Shown: positions 34,670 to 42,886 of the stretch, piece after piece | Layout: the number at the start of each line of letters is the position of its first letter | Position numbering within the stretch: position 1 is the first letter of the stretch | DNA from: Actinomycetota bacterium | Lineage (GTDB): Bacteria > Actinomycetota > Acidimicrobiia > IMCC26256 > PALSA-555 | NCBI GenBank assembly: GCA_003140175.1 | Contig: PLJD01000112.1 | Location: 61,322-125,321 of the forward strand | Direction: 5' to 3' | DNA: 64,000 nucleotides | Program-made: the position numbers and the translations under genes | The notes under the pieces: generated by a model | The model's database searches: none | Seen by the model: only the letters and a program-made list of their open reading frames with translations | What the model was told of the DNA's origin: nothing

Positions 34670-34793
34670 CGATCGCGAAAGCCAACGAGACCTCGAACGC
34701 ATGGCCCGCAGCCTCAACGACCGGCCTCGCAAGACCCTCGGATACCTGAAACGATCAGAGAAACTCGCCGAGCTCCTGGCGCACACCGGTTGA
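34668..34793 (+). pseudogene. IS30-family transposase remnant (3' end)
   Basis: A 42-codon frame ending in TGA reads RDLERMARSLNDRPRKTLGY then LKRSEKLAELLAHTG, the characteristic end of IS30-type transposases (L-N-x-R-P-R-K-T-L-G-(F/Y)-x-x-x-x-E-K-L-A-E). No upstream DDE domain, no terminal inverted repeats and no start codon are present. It abuts the preceding gene's stop codon, marking an old deletion boundary. Confidence 0.82.
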
Positions 34794-34998
34794 GCCCGCC
34801 GTCATTCCACGGACTTGGCACGGACCTGAGAGGTGCCGACAGCTGCTCACGACGGGGTGATTGGGCGGATTTGGGACCGCCGCCAAGCGGCAAGCGTGCA
34901 GCGACTTGCTCCCGAGGCATCGCAGAAATCGGGCTGCGCGGCTGACAGAATGCGGCGTCGGCGCCCCCATCGGCGACTTCAACCTCGAAAGGAGCATC

Positions 34999-35640
34999 GT
35001 GGGAACTCGTGGGACTCGGCTAGCAGCTTTGACCGGAGTGGTGTTCGTGGTGCTTCTCGTACCGGCTGTCCTGGTGACCTCGGGCTCGCCAAATTCCAAT
35101 GCCACAGCGGCCAAGGTTCAGCACTACGTGCTGACCAACAAGAACCACTACTCGATCGGAGGTCTACTGTCCGTCCTGGCGGTCGTGTTCGGGTTGTTCT
35201 TCTACGGGTACCTGCGGGCCTACTTCCGAGGTCTACCGGGCCTGGAGTGGCTGGCTTCACTCTTCTTCGGCGGCGCGATCGTCTTCGGAGTCGGCGGTGC
35301 ATTGGCCGCTGGCCTGGACCTCACCCTCGGCGATCACCCCAGTTCGTTGAGCGCTGCTTCCCTTCAGCTCCTCAATACCATGTCCATGGATCTCAACGCG
35401 GCGGCGGTCGCCATCGGGCTCGGAGTGTTGTACATCTGCGCCGGTTTTATTATCTACAAGTCACGGGCTCTGCCCGTGTGGCTGGCTTGGGCATCGTGGC
35501 TGCTGGGCCTGTTGGGCGCCACCTTCTTCCTGTCGTTTGTAGCCCTAGTCCTCACCCCCCTGTGGGTGTTGTACGTGAGCATCCTCTTGGCCACCCGCAA
35601 CCCGACGCTCAACCCCGCCTCCGGCCCGAGCGGCGCGTAA
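34999..35640 (+). CDS. Multi-span membrane protein
   Basis: 213 residues from a GTG with AAAGGAG at 34988-34994. Hydrophobic segments: LAALTGVVFVVLLVPAVLV, IGGLLSVLAVVFGLFFYGYL, WLASLFFGGAIVFGVGGALA, a longer LNAAAVAIGLGVLYICAGFI, and WLAWASWLLGLLGATFFLSF with LVLTPLWVLYVSILL. This gives about six spans with a short polar tail. No transporter or enzyme motif. Resembles unnamed actinobacterial integral membrane proteins (DUF998/DUF4386-like); assignment uncertain. Confidence 0.72.
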   Translation: MGTRGTRLAALTGVVFVVLLVPAVLVTSGSPNSNATAAKVQHYVLTNKNHYSIGGLLSVLAVVFGLFFYGYLRAYFRGLPGLEWLASLFFGGAIVFGVGGALAAGLDLTLGDHPSSLSAASLQLLNTMSMDLNAAAVAIGLGVLYICAGFIIYKSRALPVWLAWASWLLGLLGATFFLSFVALVLTPLWVLYVSILLATRNPTLNPASGPSGA

Positions 35641-35820
35641 GGGTGAACGAGCCCTGCCGAACAAATCCGCTCGTCGCGTTCATTGAGGGCCTGCGATAGT
35701 CCGTCGAGGATCACACCATCGCCCAATTTCGACACCTGTTCCGCTCGGACTGACGCACGTCCGCTGCCTACCCGCGACCTAGCCAGGCGTTTGGGCCACG
35801 GCGCGATCGACGGCGGGGTC

Positions 35821-35847
35821 GACTCGCGGTCTACGGGATCGCGAGTC
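35821..35847. repeat. 27-bp palindromic repeat, copy 23
   Basis: Arms GACTCGCGGT / ATCGCGAGTC, centre ctacggg (same centre as copy 12). Convergent gap. Confidence 0.96.
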
Positions 35848-35872
35848 AGATGGGCTGAAGCCGAGCTGTTTG

Positions 35873-36748
35873 TCACGTCAGTGCTTGCCGGCGAGCTTCG
35901 GCTAGGGCCGGCTGAGCGGTTTGTAACAGATACGGCCGTGTGAGCTTGTCGCCCCAGGCGAAGCGACCGCTTGGCGCTGACGGATGAGTGAGCCGGCAGA
36001 TGATTATCGGGACGCCTGCGATCCGAATCCGCGAGACCAATCCGTCTGGGAGAACCGGCTGCTCGTCCTCGATGATCGGAGCAATCGCATGACCGACACC
36101 CTTGCCCTCAACGACGAGGACAGTGGGTTCGAGGGCCCGAACCGTCGCGCAGAAATGGCGGAGGCAATTACGTCGCATCGTCGTTGATGACCGGCCGACG
36201 CCGCCCGACTCGGGTACGGCTAGTTGCTCCTTGCCAGGCTCAACAGCTGAGCAGAGCAAGAGGTTGATGAGGGCGAAGGCCTCGAAGATGTGCGCACGTT
36301 CGCCTGCTAGGTCGAGGAACTCCTCGTCCCACGACGTTCCAAGACCGAGGCCAAACAGCACTCGGAGCGCCGATGTTGTTCCCCTCATATGGGGATTGCG
36401 AGCGTGGTGACCTTCCTCGGCGTAGTAGCGGCGATCAAGGCCACTCACGTTCTCGACGACATCTCGTCTGTCGTCGAAACCACAGTGCGAGGGTCCATGA
36501 CCGTACTCCTGTCCGAGAATCATGACCCGGAACGGCTGGCCATCAACGCTGAGGTCATAGTGCGGACCAACATGCGACATTTGGCCCTCGAAATAGTCCA
36601 GCGTTGGGGGTACCGAGCTACGGCACGCCTGACACGATGTGCAGACGAACTCCCCACTCGCGGAGAGGACCTCGCGCTCCATATATCGCTTGAGCTCACT
36701 GAACCTGGCACGCGTTCCAGCGGCGTCGGAGGCGAAGAGGGCAGACAT
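35873..36748 (-). CDS. Hypothetical protein resembling the uracil-DNA glycosylase superfamily
   Basis: 291 residues from an ATG with GGTGAG close upstream. Cys-rich start FVCTSCQACRSSVPPTLDYF, then FRVMILGQEYGHGPSHCGFD, RNPHMRGTTSALRVLFGLGL and FEAFALINLLLCSAVEPGK. Later come EPTVLVVEGKGVGHAI and a His-containing strand (IICRLTHPSAPSG). The order of G-Q-(E/D)-(Y/P)-G, A-L-x-N-x-x-x-C and late H-P-S echoes UDG-superfamily motifs 1 and 2, and the Cys could hold an Fe-S cluster or zinc. This is resemblance only; activity is not established. At the edge of the defence-gene region. Confidence 0.55.
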   Translation of the reverse strand: MSALFASDAAGTRARFSELKRYMEREVLSASGEFVCTSCQACRSSVPPTLDYFEGQMSHVGPHYDLSVDGQPFRVMILGQEYGHGPSHCGFDDRRDVVENVSGLDRRYYAEEGHHARNPHMRGTTSALRVLFGLGLGTSWDEEFLDLAGERAHIFEAFALINLLLCSAVEPGKEQLAVPESGGVGRSSTTMRRNCLRHFCATVRALEPTVLVVEGKGVGHAIAPIIEDEQPVLPDGLVSRIRIAGVPIIICRLTHPSAPSGRFAWGDKLTRPYLLQTAQPALAEARRQALT

Positions 36749-36827
36749 CTCACCGCCAAAGTCGCATGCCGGAGGCCCGGTTCGCAAGGGAGCAGACCCT
36801 GTGACCTTCGTGGAGCTGCGGGGAACT

Positions 36828-36854
36828 GACTCGCGATCTATGGAACCGCGAGTC
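36828..36854. repeat. 27-bp palindromic repeat, copy 24
   Basis: Arms GACTCGCGAT / ACCGCGAGTC, centre ctatgga. Divergent gap between the UDG-like and DUF4760-like genes. Confidence 0.95.
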
Positions 36855-36976
36855 GCGCCGCGGACTGCTCTCTCCCTGCGAGGAGCACGGGCATCCGACA
36901 TACCGAACGGGTGGACAGGGAATGTATCCGCTAGCGCGTAGCCAAGAGATTGGTGTCACGGTCTAGAATTATCCCG

Positions 36977-37492
36977 ATGGTGCTGCCGATCTCATGCCCA
37001 CCGAGTGTCATCGGCGGTGCATTCGATTGGAGCCTCGATTGGGGTAAGGCAGCCGCCGTCGTGGGTGTGGGTGTGAGCGTCGTGGCGCTCTGGCTTCTGT
37101 ACAGGCAGGTACTAGAGGCACGACGTACGTTTGAAGGGCAGACGTTTCTAGCTCTAACACTCCAGATTCAAGATGAGCGTGTTCGAGCGGCTCGAGGACG
37201 GCTGTATGAGCTGGTCGAAGGCGGAGCGTCGGGCAACGCGCTCCTTCAGCATGCGGCGGAGATCGAACCAGCGCTACAGATTCTCGATGTTCTAGCCACG
37301 ATGCTCGACGCACAGATGCTGCCGCGGCAGCCCTTGATGTCGAACTGGGGTGGGATGATCGCGCGGTGCTGGCAGGCGGGTGAGCCCTTCGTGCGCGCTC
37401 GACGGGCACGTGAGGGCAGGGCCGATCTTTGGCAAGGCTTCGAGCGACTCGCCCTCGAAGCCGTTCGTCTCGAAGACGCTAAGAGGAAGTGA
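36977..37492 (+). CDS. DUF4760-like membrane-anchored protein
   Basis: About 171 residues. One N-terminal span (WGKAAAVVGVGVSVVALWLL) is followed by YRQVLEARRTFEGQTFLALT and a cytoplasmic helical domain (RVRAARGRLYELVEGG, ALQILDVLATMLDAQMLP, WQGFERLALEAVRLEDAKRK). This architecture is that of DUF4760-type small membrane proteins of unknown function, frequent in mobile and defence-rich loci. Start uncertain: TTG 36950, GTG 36953 or this ATG. Confidence 0.62.
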   Translation: MVLPISCPPSVIGGAFDWSLDWGKAAAVVGVGVSVVALWLLYRQVLEARRTFEGQTFLALTLQIQDERVRAARGRLYELVEGGASGNALLQHAAEIEPALQILDVLATMLDAQMLPRQPLMSNWGGMIARCWQAGEPFVRARRAREGRADLWQGFERLALEAVRLEDAKRK

Positions 37493-37572
37493 AGTCGATG
37501 GGCCATCGTGACCGAGCGCAGTTCCGGGACGAGCGATCTCGTGACCGGGACCTGGTCGGCAGGCGTTTTGCT

Positions 37573-37599
37573 GACTCGCGATCGTGGGAACCGCGAGTC
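37573..37599. repeat. 27-bp palindromic repeat, copy 25
   Basis: Arms GACTCGCGAT / ACCGCGAGTC, centre cgtggga. Left boundary of the kwaAB segment; the rest of the 37493-37856 gap has no gene I recognise. Confidence 0.95.
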
Positions 37600-37856
37600 A
37601 GCGACGGCAAGTAGCCGCTCGGCTCCGTCGCCCACGGCGCCTTCGAGTTGAGTCGCTAGCAGGCCGCCTGGTGGGAGGGGGCCCGGCAGTCTTGTCCCAC
37701 CAGAGCGCGAGACTCTGAGGGTGGGAATGGCGAGTAGCCACCGACCAACTAGTGGAGAGAGAGATGACGACTGCCTTGGGACTTCGCCAGCTCTCAACAG
37801 GTCGCGACGGTGAAGGATCAAAGCGTGTTGGTCGCCCACGAAGAACGGCGTGACCT

Positions 37857-38336
37857 TTGACAGTTTTTGCACAGGCTGCGCTCTTCCTCGCATCGTATGC
37901 TCCCCTCTTTGGAGTCTTCGCACTGCTCGACACCTTCGGGAAGGGCCTCCCAACCCTCATTTGCGGGGCACTGGCGATACTCGGCGCTGCGTTGCCGGCG
38001 CTCGTATTCGGCATTGCACGAAGTGTGCGGAGCCAGCCTCTCCACATAGCAACGGCTCGGTCACGAGATGGAGACGTCTTGGCTTATGTCGCGAGCTATC
38101 TAGTCCCGTTTGCGGCAATGGCAGCAAATACCGACCGTCAACGGGCCGCCTTAGCATTATTCGTCGTGCTCGTGGCGGTCCTCTACATTCGAGCGGAGCT
38201 CTTCTATGTGAATCCGCTGATGGCGCTCGCTGGGTATCGCCTTTTCGACGTGGACACGAAGGGGGGCCAGCCCGCCGTGCTGCCTGCCGTAGGCGCTTTG
38301 TCCAGCGGAATAGCACCATCGCGGCTCGGAGACTGA
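37857..38336 (+). CDS. kwaA: Kiwa anti-phage system protein KwaA-like (membrane)
   Basis: 159 residues from a TTG; four predicted spans: VFAQAALFLASYAPLFGVFA, LICGALAILGAALPALVFGI, VLAYVASYLVPFAAMA and AALALFVVLVAVLYI. A soluble tail has VNPLMALAGYRLFDVDTKGG. This matches KwaA, a small multi-span membrane protein that works with KwaB in the Kiwa defence system, sensing phage infection at the membrane. The YVASYLVPF, IRAELFYVNPLMALAGYRLF-type end and position 30 bases before a KwaB gene are the main support. No strong ribosome-binding site precedes the TTG, so the start is uncertain. Confidence 0.78.
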   Translation: MTVFAQAALFLASYAPLFGVFALLDTFGKGLPTLICGALAILGAALPALVFGIARSVRSQPLHIATARSRDGDVLAYVASYLVPFAAMAANTDRQRAALALFVVLVAVLYIRAELFYVNPLMALAGYRLFDVDTKGGQPAVLPAVGALSSGIAPSRLGD

Positions 38337-38366
38337 GCGACTACGTGTTTTGGGAGGTTTCATCAG

Positions 38367-39383
38367 ATGCCGGACTCGAATGACGTCGGACCGGCCCAAG
38401 TCCTGACCTCCGAGGGTGCACAGGGAGCATTGGACGGGCTCAATTCGATCACGCAAGCGACGCTGCCGACCGGTGTCGTTCTCATAGAACAGCCGATGGG
38501 GCAGCCGGTAGAAGTCTCTCAACTTCGCCCGACCGACAAGTCGGCCCCCAAACTAGGCGAACTGATACAAGCCGCCGCCAAGAAGTTCTCGGCGCTCGAA
38601 GCGATCGATTACGGACCGTCCGCAGAGCCGGCGGGCGGTCAAGTGATGTGGCGCAGCATCGCTGACGTACCCCTCCTTGCGCCTCTCTCCGAACAGCTTG
38701 GCGACCTCGCGGAACTGCCGCTGTTCGACCCTCGTCCCAGCCGACTTCGGGAGGTCCAACTCGTTGGTACCCAAGCCCAAGCCGCCCGTGACGTCGATGT
38801 CGCGCTTTACCAGTCTCTCGGCGGATCCCAAGTACTAGCGGAGTCGAGCCGAATCGGTGTCGTGATGAGGAAAGGCGTACTCGACGTACCGCGCCAGCGA
38901 GGTCAGCTCGTGATCCTTGACCGAGGCGTGGATGCGATTGGCGTCGGTCAATATGTCTTCTTTACGCGACGCGCTGCATTCGATCGGCTTTTCGGATTCC
39001 TTGAGGAGTTGCGAGACCGAGCCCAGCAGACCTTCAACGATGTGACTTCAGTTCTTAAGATCGTCGGCAGAACCGAAATGATTGCTGCGGTAACTGGGGC
39101 GCCAGCGATGCTTGGGAAGATGGCGAGCATTCAACGGAAGCTGGACAAGTATCCGTCGTACAAGGCAGCCCTAACAATGCCGAACCTCCTCAGCTTCGCG
39201 CGGTCTCACCCAGAATGCGGCGTTGAGCTGTCGGGTCAAGGCGACGAGGCGCAGCTCGTATTTCAGAGCGATCCGCGAAACCGCTTCAAGATCTTGAAGT
39301 TGCTCGACGACGATTTCCTTCGATCCGAACTGACAAAATTCGAGTACGAGGCAAATTCCAAAAGCTCACCGATCGGCACTTGA
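38367..39383 (+). CDS. kwaB: Kiwa anti-phage system protein KwaB-like (DUF4868)
   Basis: 338 residues. The C-terminal two thirds show the KwaB/DUF4868 pattern: LVILDRGVDAIGVGQYVFFT (D-R-x-(I/V)-D-x-I), RAAFDRLFGFLEELRDRAQQ, MLGKMASIQRKLDKYPSYKA, RNRFKILKLLDDDFLRSELT ending KFEYEANSKS. The DDDFLKSELT...YE(V/A)NSK ending is strongly conserved in KwaB. In Kiwa, KwaB binds DNA and with membrane KwaA limits phage late transcription and replication. Downstream of kwaA by 30 bases, evidently one operon. The N-terminal 60 residues are variable. Confidence 0.82.
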   Translation: MPDSNDVGPAQVLTSEGAQGALDGLNSITQATLPTGVVLIEQPMGQPVEVSQLRPTDKSAPKLGELIQAAAKKFSALEAIDYGPSAEPAGGQVMWRSIADVPLLAPLSEQLGDLAELPLFDPRPSRLREVQLVGTQAQAARDVDVALYQSLGGSQVLAESSRIGVVMRKGVLDVPRQRGQLVILDRGVDAIGVGQYVFFTRRAAFDRLFGFLEELRDRAQQTFNDVTSVLKIVGRTEMIAAVTGAPAMLGKMASIQRKLDKYPSYKAALTMPNLLSFARSHPECGVELSGQGDEAQLVFQSDPRNRFKILKLLDDDFLRSELTKFEYEANSKSSPIGT

Positions 39384-39568
39384 GGCGCTCGATCTGACTG
39401 GTGCGGCTGAGCGTCCGGTTAGAGAGTCGCGTTTCGCGCTCCTTCCGGTGCTTGGAATCAACCGGGGCTGAAGCTGACGGACGCCGCAGCATCGTGGCGC
39501 AATCCGGAGTCTCCACCACGACCCGCTTGATGACTGCTCCCCGCTCCCCGTCTGACGATTTCGGCACC

Positions 39569-39588
39569 AAAAAAGGGCCCGCAGCCCG
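39569..39588 (-). terminator. Possible intrinsic terminator (minus strand)
   Basis: Read on the minus strand: GGGC / GCCC stem around TGCGG followed by six T (39574-39569). It lies about 80 bases after the AbiTii-remnant stop and just inside copy 26. The stem is short. Confidence 0.4.
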
Positions 39589-39593
39589 ACCGC

Positions 39594-39620
39594 GACTCGC
39601 GATCAAGATGACCGCGAGTC
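39594..39620. repeat. 27-bp palindromic repeat, copy 26
   Basis: Arms GACTCGCGAT / ACCGCGAGTC, centre caagatg. Convergent gap between kwaB and the AbiTii remnant; with copy 25 it brackets kwaAB. Confidence 0.95.
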
Positions 39621-39667
39621 ACCCGGCTGCATGGGGAGCCGGGTCCATCTCGAAGAGCACTCCTTCG

Positions 39668-40605
39668 CTATACGCCGGGTAGACCAAAGTGCGCAGCTAA
39701 TGCCTTTGCGGCCATGGTTCCGAGCGCACCCGCCCCGGCGGTTCCAGCAACAGCCGTTGCCCTAAGCATGAGTCGTCCGAGCCACGCGGTTGCTCGTGGC
39801 CCCATTGCCACGCCCAGCTTCGACTCTTCCGTAGTGCGATCTCCATCGAGGGCGCTCTGCAGATCGCTCAAGTCCTGATCGTCGATACCCAGTTCCCGCA
39901 GAAACTGGAGAAGCCCCGGCTGATCCCCGGCCGACGGGAAGACGATTGACTGCTCAGGATGTGAACTCGCGACTGCAACATTTGCAGTCCCGCCGAAGAT
40001 GTTGGTGATGATCGGTTGAAGCTGTTCCCTCATCGGCGTAGGAGCATCGAGCTGTCCGGCCTCCGGTAGTACATCTTCGAGCGATAGCGCGAGGTTCAGG
40101 ATTCTCGTTCGCACGGTGTCAACAACTCCTCCGAGTTGCCTTGGGGACAAGACGCGCCACGCTTGTTGGAGGCCCATCCCCTGATACAGCCGGACCGTTC
40201 CCCGCTGGATCATTGTGTTAGTCAAGGCGACTGCGTCGGCAGGCCATGCGGCCTCGAGCTGGTCCTCACGTGACAGCCGCTCGAGTTCTGCGATCGGCTC
40301 GCGGTACTCAACATTGAAAAGATAGCCACGTCGCATTTCGTCAGGGAAGCCAACCGACGGGATCGGAGCATTTCGATATGCGCTCCCAAACGAGCCGCCA
40401 AAGTGACCAAGTACCTCTGTCTGGAACGGACCCGGTACTCGGGAAGTTCTGCGTCGGGCGGATATCCGGCTAGCTCGTGATCGACCCAGGACTCCAACTC
40501 GCCTACCTTCAATCGACTCGCAATCACTTTCACTTTTCGAAGCAAGGTAGAAACGGGAACTGCGTCACCGCTGGCTGCATCGACGAGTTCCGTCAGAGGA
40601 GTCAT
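39668..40605 (-). pseudogene. AbiTii abortive-infection gene, single frameshift
   Basis: The frame from ATG 40605 reads MTPLTELVDAASGDAVPVST, LLRKVKVIASRLKVGELESW, VDHELAGYPPDAELPEYRVR. Continuity then jumps at about 40420-40430 to another frame reading TEVLGHFGGSFGSAYRNAPI, PSVGFPDEMRRGYLFNVEYR and on to the stop at 39668. Both parts belong together as an AbiTii-domain protein (W-V-x-x-E-L-x-G-Y-P-x-D-A-E-L-P-x-Y-R; V-R-T-R-I-L-N-L-A-L-x-L-E; F-G-G-T-A-N-V-A), about 310 residues. A one-base deletion (or two-base insertion) explains the break. The tail is Ala/Gly-rich. Either a dead defence gene, a sequencing error, or a programmed shift. Confidence 0.78.
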
Positions 40606-40804
40606 TCGCTCGCAATCTTCTAGGATCGTATGAGCGGTGTTCGATCGAGCAGGTGCCCGAAGTCTTCCGATCCGCAGGCTCGTGTTCAAGTCCAATGCCG
40701 CCGAAGGACCCAGGTGTCTCCTTCGGCACCGTAAGGGCGACCCAAGGATCTAGACCCCCCTGAGGCGTCCGTCGTTCGCGGTCGAGGCACGGCGGCGACA
40801 GTCC

Positions 40805-40831
40805 GACTCGCGATCCGTCCGACCGCGAGTC
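40805..40831. repeat. 27-bp palindromic repeat, copy 27
   Basis: Arms GACTCGCGAT / ACCGCGAGTC, centre ccgtccg. In the 40606-41010 gap, where nothing else is convincing. Confidence 0.95.
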
Positions 40832-40887
40832 ATCTCGGGCGCCGGCGCCTCGCCCGGTATCACCGATAGTCTGCAACCGATTGACTC

Positions 40888-40914
40888 GACTCGCGGTTCG
40901 TGGGATCGCGAGTC
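40888..40914. repeat. 27-bp palindromic repeat, copy 28
   Basis: Arms GACTCGCGGT / ATCGCGAGTC, centre tcgtggg. Preceded directly by an extra GACTC (40883-40887), as if the arm start were duplicated. Confidence 0.95.
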
Positions 40915-41010
40915 GCGACCAAGATCAGGGCTTGTGACCCGCCGACAGCCGGCGCCGGCATCACCAGGATGTAGTTGCGGAGTCGGTCGTATCGACGGCG
41001 CGGATCAGCC

Positions 41011-41400
41011 TCAGCGATCCGGTGGGAACTCGCGGGGGACCAGCCTGACGCCTTCCGCGGTCCTTCTCGCCAACAGAAGGGCTGGCCACGACGGGGTGTC
41101 GTGCCCGAACCGATCACGTGCCCGCCACAGTTGAGTTTCGGTGGGCTCCGGAGCGGATCCCTGCTTCCGCCGAGTGGTCTCCGCGATACGCGGCGGCGCG
41201 GGGGGCTTGGGGTCGGGCGCGGGGCAGATGGTGCGATGGGGCATGTCGGCTACCACGCCCGGTGGGGCACTGATGGACGAGGTGCCGGGCTCGATCTCTA
41301 GCCACGCGGCGGGGCGGGCGCCGCTCAGGTCCCACACGGTGTGCAGCGAGATGGGCGAGCGTCTGAAGTGCATCAGACGACGCAGTCGATCAAGGGCCAT
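41011..41400 (-). CDS. Hypothetical protein
   Basis: 129 residues, MALDRLRRLMHFRRSPISLH then a Pro-rich middle (CPAPDPKPPAPPRIAETTRR) and a more regular end (RDRFGHDTPSWPALLLARRT, GVRLVPREFPPDR). No family recognised. The opposite strand is also open in part, so coding is only probable. Confidence 0.4.
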   Translation of the reverse strand: MALDRLRRLMHFRRSPISLHTVWDLSGARPAAWLEIEPGTSSISAPPGVVADMPHRTICPAPDPKPPAPPRIAETTRRKQGSAPEPTETQLWRARDRFGHDTPSWPALLLARRTAEGVRLVPREFPPDR

Positions 41401-41556
41401 GAGTCGACCCTAATCCCGAGATGGTGGAAACGCCATGAGTGGGCGCGCACCCACCACCGAGCTCGTGCCCACCCGCGGCGTTGGGGGATCGAGACGATCT
41501 GTTTCATACCCTGCTAGGCGCGACACCCGGTTGCTTCTCCGTGGTAAAGACTCCTT

Positions 41557-42009
41557 GTGAGCAGCGACGCCACAGCCCGACGTCGGCATTTGGTGGCCCG
41601 GCCTCCATGCAGCGTCTGTGGCGCCCCCGCGACCTCGGTTGAGCTGGTACCTCCCGGTGAAGTTCCGTCGGACTGGCAGAAATGGTCCGTTGAGCTTCGG
41701 CGGGTGTACGAGCAGTTTCACGATCCGATGGAATGGCGATTCCTCTACAGCGGAATCGCAGCCGGAAACCCACTCGGCGGAGACATCTCTGCCGACCGCG
41801 CCACGCGCTATGCCACCGCCTTCTCAGAGCCGCTCGAATATAACAACGTGCGTACGGCGGGTCTCTATGACGAAGCCGGCTTTTGCGCAGAGTGCAGGCT
41901 TCCGTACTGCTCTAGTCACTGGAGCGTCGATCGGGGCGGCTACGGGACCTGCCCGCGAGGCCACGGCAAGAGCCTCGATCCGCACTGGAGTCCGGAGAAC
42001 TACGACTAG
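41557..42009 (+). CDS. Hypothetical protein with zinc-finger-like Cys pairs
   Basis: 150 residues from a GTG. N-terminal PCSVCGAPATSVELVPPGEV, a Trp-rich middle (SDWQKWSVELRRVYEQFH, EWRFLYSGIAAGNP) and a C-terminal Cys/His cluster CAECRLPYCSSHW, YGTCPRGHGKSLDPHW, suggesting one or two bound zinc ions. No family name known to me. Its last codons GAC-TAG are the first bases of a decayed palindrome copy, so the stop codon is supplied by the repeat. Confidence 0.65.
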   Translation: MSSDATARRRHLVARPPCSVCGAPATSVELVPPGEVPSDWQKWSVELRRVYEQFHDPMEWRFLYSGIAAGNPLGGDISADRATRYATAFSEPLEYNNVRTAGLYDEAGFCAECRLPYCSSHWSVDRGGYGTCPRGHGKSLDPHWSPENYD

Positions 42010-42027
42010 CGATATGGATCGCGAGTC
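42004..42027. repeat. Palindromic repeat, copy 29 (24 bp, decayed left half)
   Basis: Left GACTAGCG, then atatgg, right arm ATCGCGAGTC. Its GAC-TAG overlaps the end of the preceding gene. Confidence 0.78.
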
Positions 42028-42041
42028 AGGCGTTGTCTTCT

Positions 42042-42068
42042 GACTCGCGGTTGGCCAAACCGCGAGTC
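42042..42068. repeat. 27-bp palindromic repeat, copy 30
   Basis: Arms GACTCGCGGT / ACCGCGAGTC, centre tggccaa; the whole 27 bases except the central C is close to a perfect palindrome. Confidence 0.96.
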
Positions 42069-42214
42069 CCGAAACAAATCGATGCTTGCTCCGAGTCGCT
42101 GGGAGCTACGGTGGGTTGGACTCATCCAGAAGCCACGAGAGACCCGGCTCGTTGACGGGCTGGCAACCGGCCATACGGCACGGTGCCTCTGCCGGGAGCG
42201 ATGAGGAGGCTGCC

Positions 42215-42643
42215 ATGCTGCCTGATGCACTTGGGTGGGACGAGATACCCCGCGTGCGCAACTGCGGGAGCTACACACTTGGACACGACGTCCACTTCAT
42301 CCAGGCGAGACTCTCGCTTCGTGACGGTCTGGGCGAATACCAATCTGTGAAGGGAGTCGCGTCGGATGGAACGATCACCTTCGCTGATGGATCGTCAGTG
42401 TGGCATCACAATCCGATGCGCCTGAGAGCAGCGCTGCGCCGTGCGGACAATCTTGCTCGTCTGGGAACTCACGGTGTACTGCGTGTGGCGAGCGATGAGC
42501 ACTCGGACTACTGCTTTAGCGTCTCGCTCGCGAGGGATCCCTGCAGGCCAGAGACAGCTGAAGATCGGCCCGGAGAAACCTTGTTCGACGAGTTGCTCCG
42601 TCGCGGTGGCGGCTTACGCTCCGTCCGGGACGTGCTGAAATGA
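42215..42643 (+). CDS. Hypothetical protein
   Basis: 142 residues; good ribosome-binding site GAGGAGG at 42203-42209 fixes the ATG. The N-terminal half is beta-rich (YTLGHDVHFIQARLSLRDGL, VKGVASDGTITFADGSSVWH), the middle is a helix pair (RLRAALRRADNLARLG), and a polar end follows (ETLFDELLRRGGGLRSVRDV). No family recognised. Lies between repeat copies in the accessory region. Confidence 0.6.
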   Translation: MLPDALGWDEIPRVRNCGSYTLGHDVHFIQARLSLRDGLGEYQSVKGVASDGTITFADGSSVWHHNPMRLRAALRRADNLARLGTHGVLRVASDEHSDYCFSVSLARDPCRPETAEDRPGETLFDELLRRGGGLRSVRDVLK

Positions 42644-42886
42644 ACTCGGAATCATCCAAGCGTACCGCGGGGGTGCGCCATCACTCCGAAGTTCCGAATC
42701 CGACCGAACGAGGCTCATGGGCTCGCGAGTCGCGCGCGGGACGACCGATGCGACTGACGGCCTCCCGAGTTTTTGTGCATGCTGCTGGTGACTATCGTGC
42801 CCAAACGACCACCTACAAGGACGTGTCCGAGAAGTCGGCGTCGCCCACAACCAAAGCCTTGAATGGCTAGGAAGGGAGCTCCGGGC

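Noticed and set aside
42723-42731. TCGCGAGTC right-arm match in an intergenic stretch
   Set aside because: No left arm at 17-base spacing; counted as chance or a heavily decayed copy.
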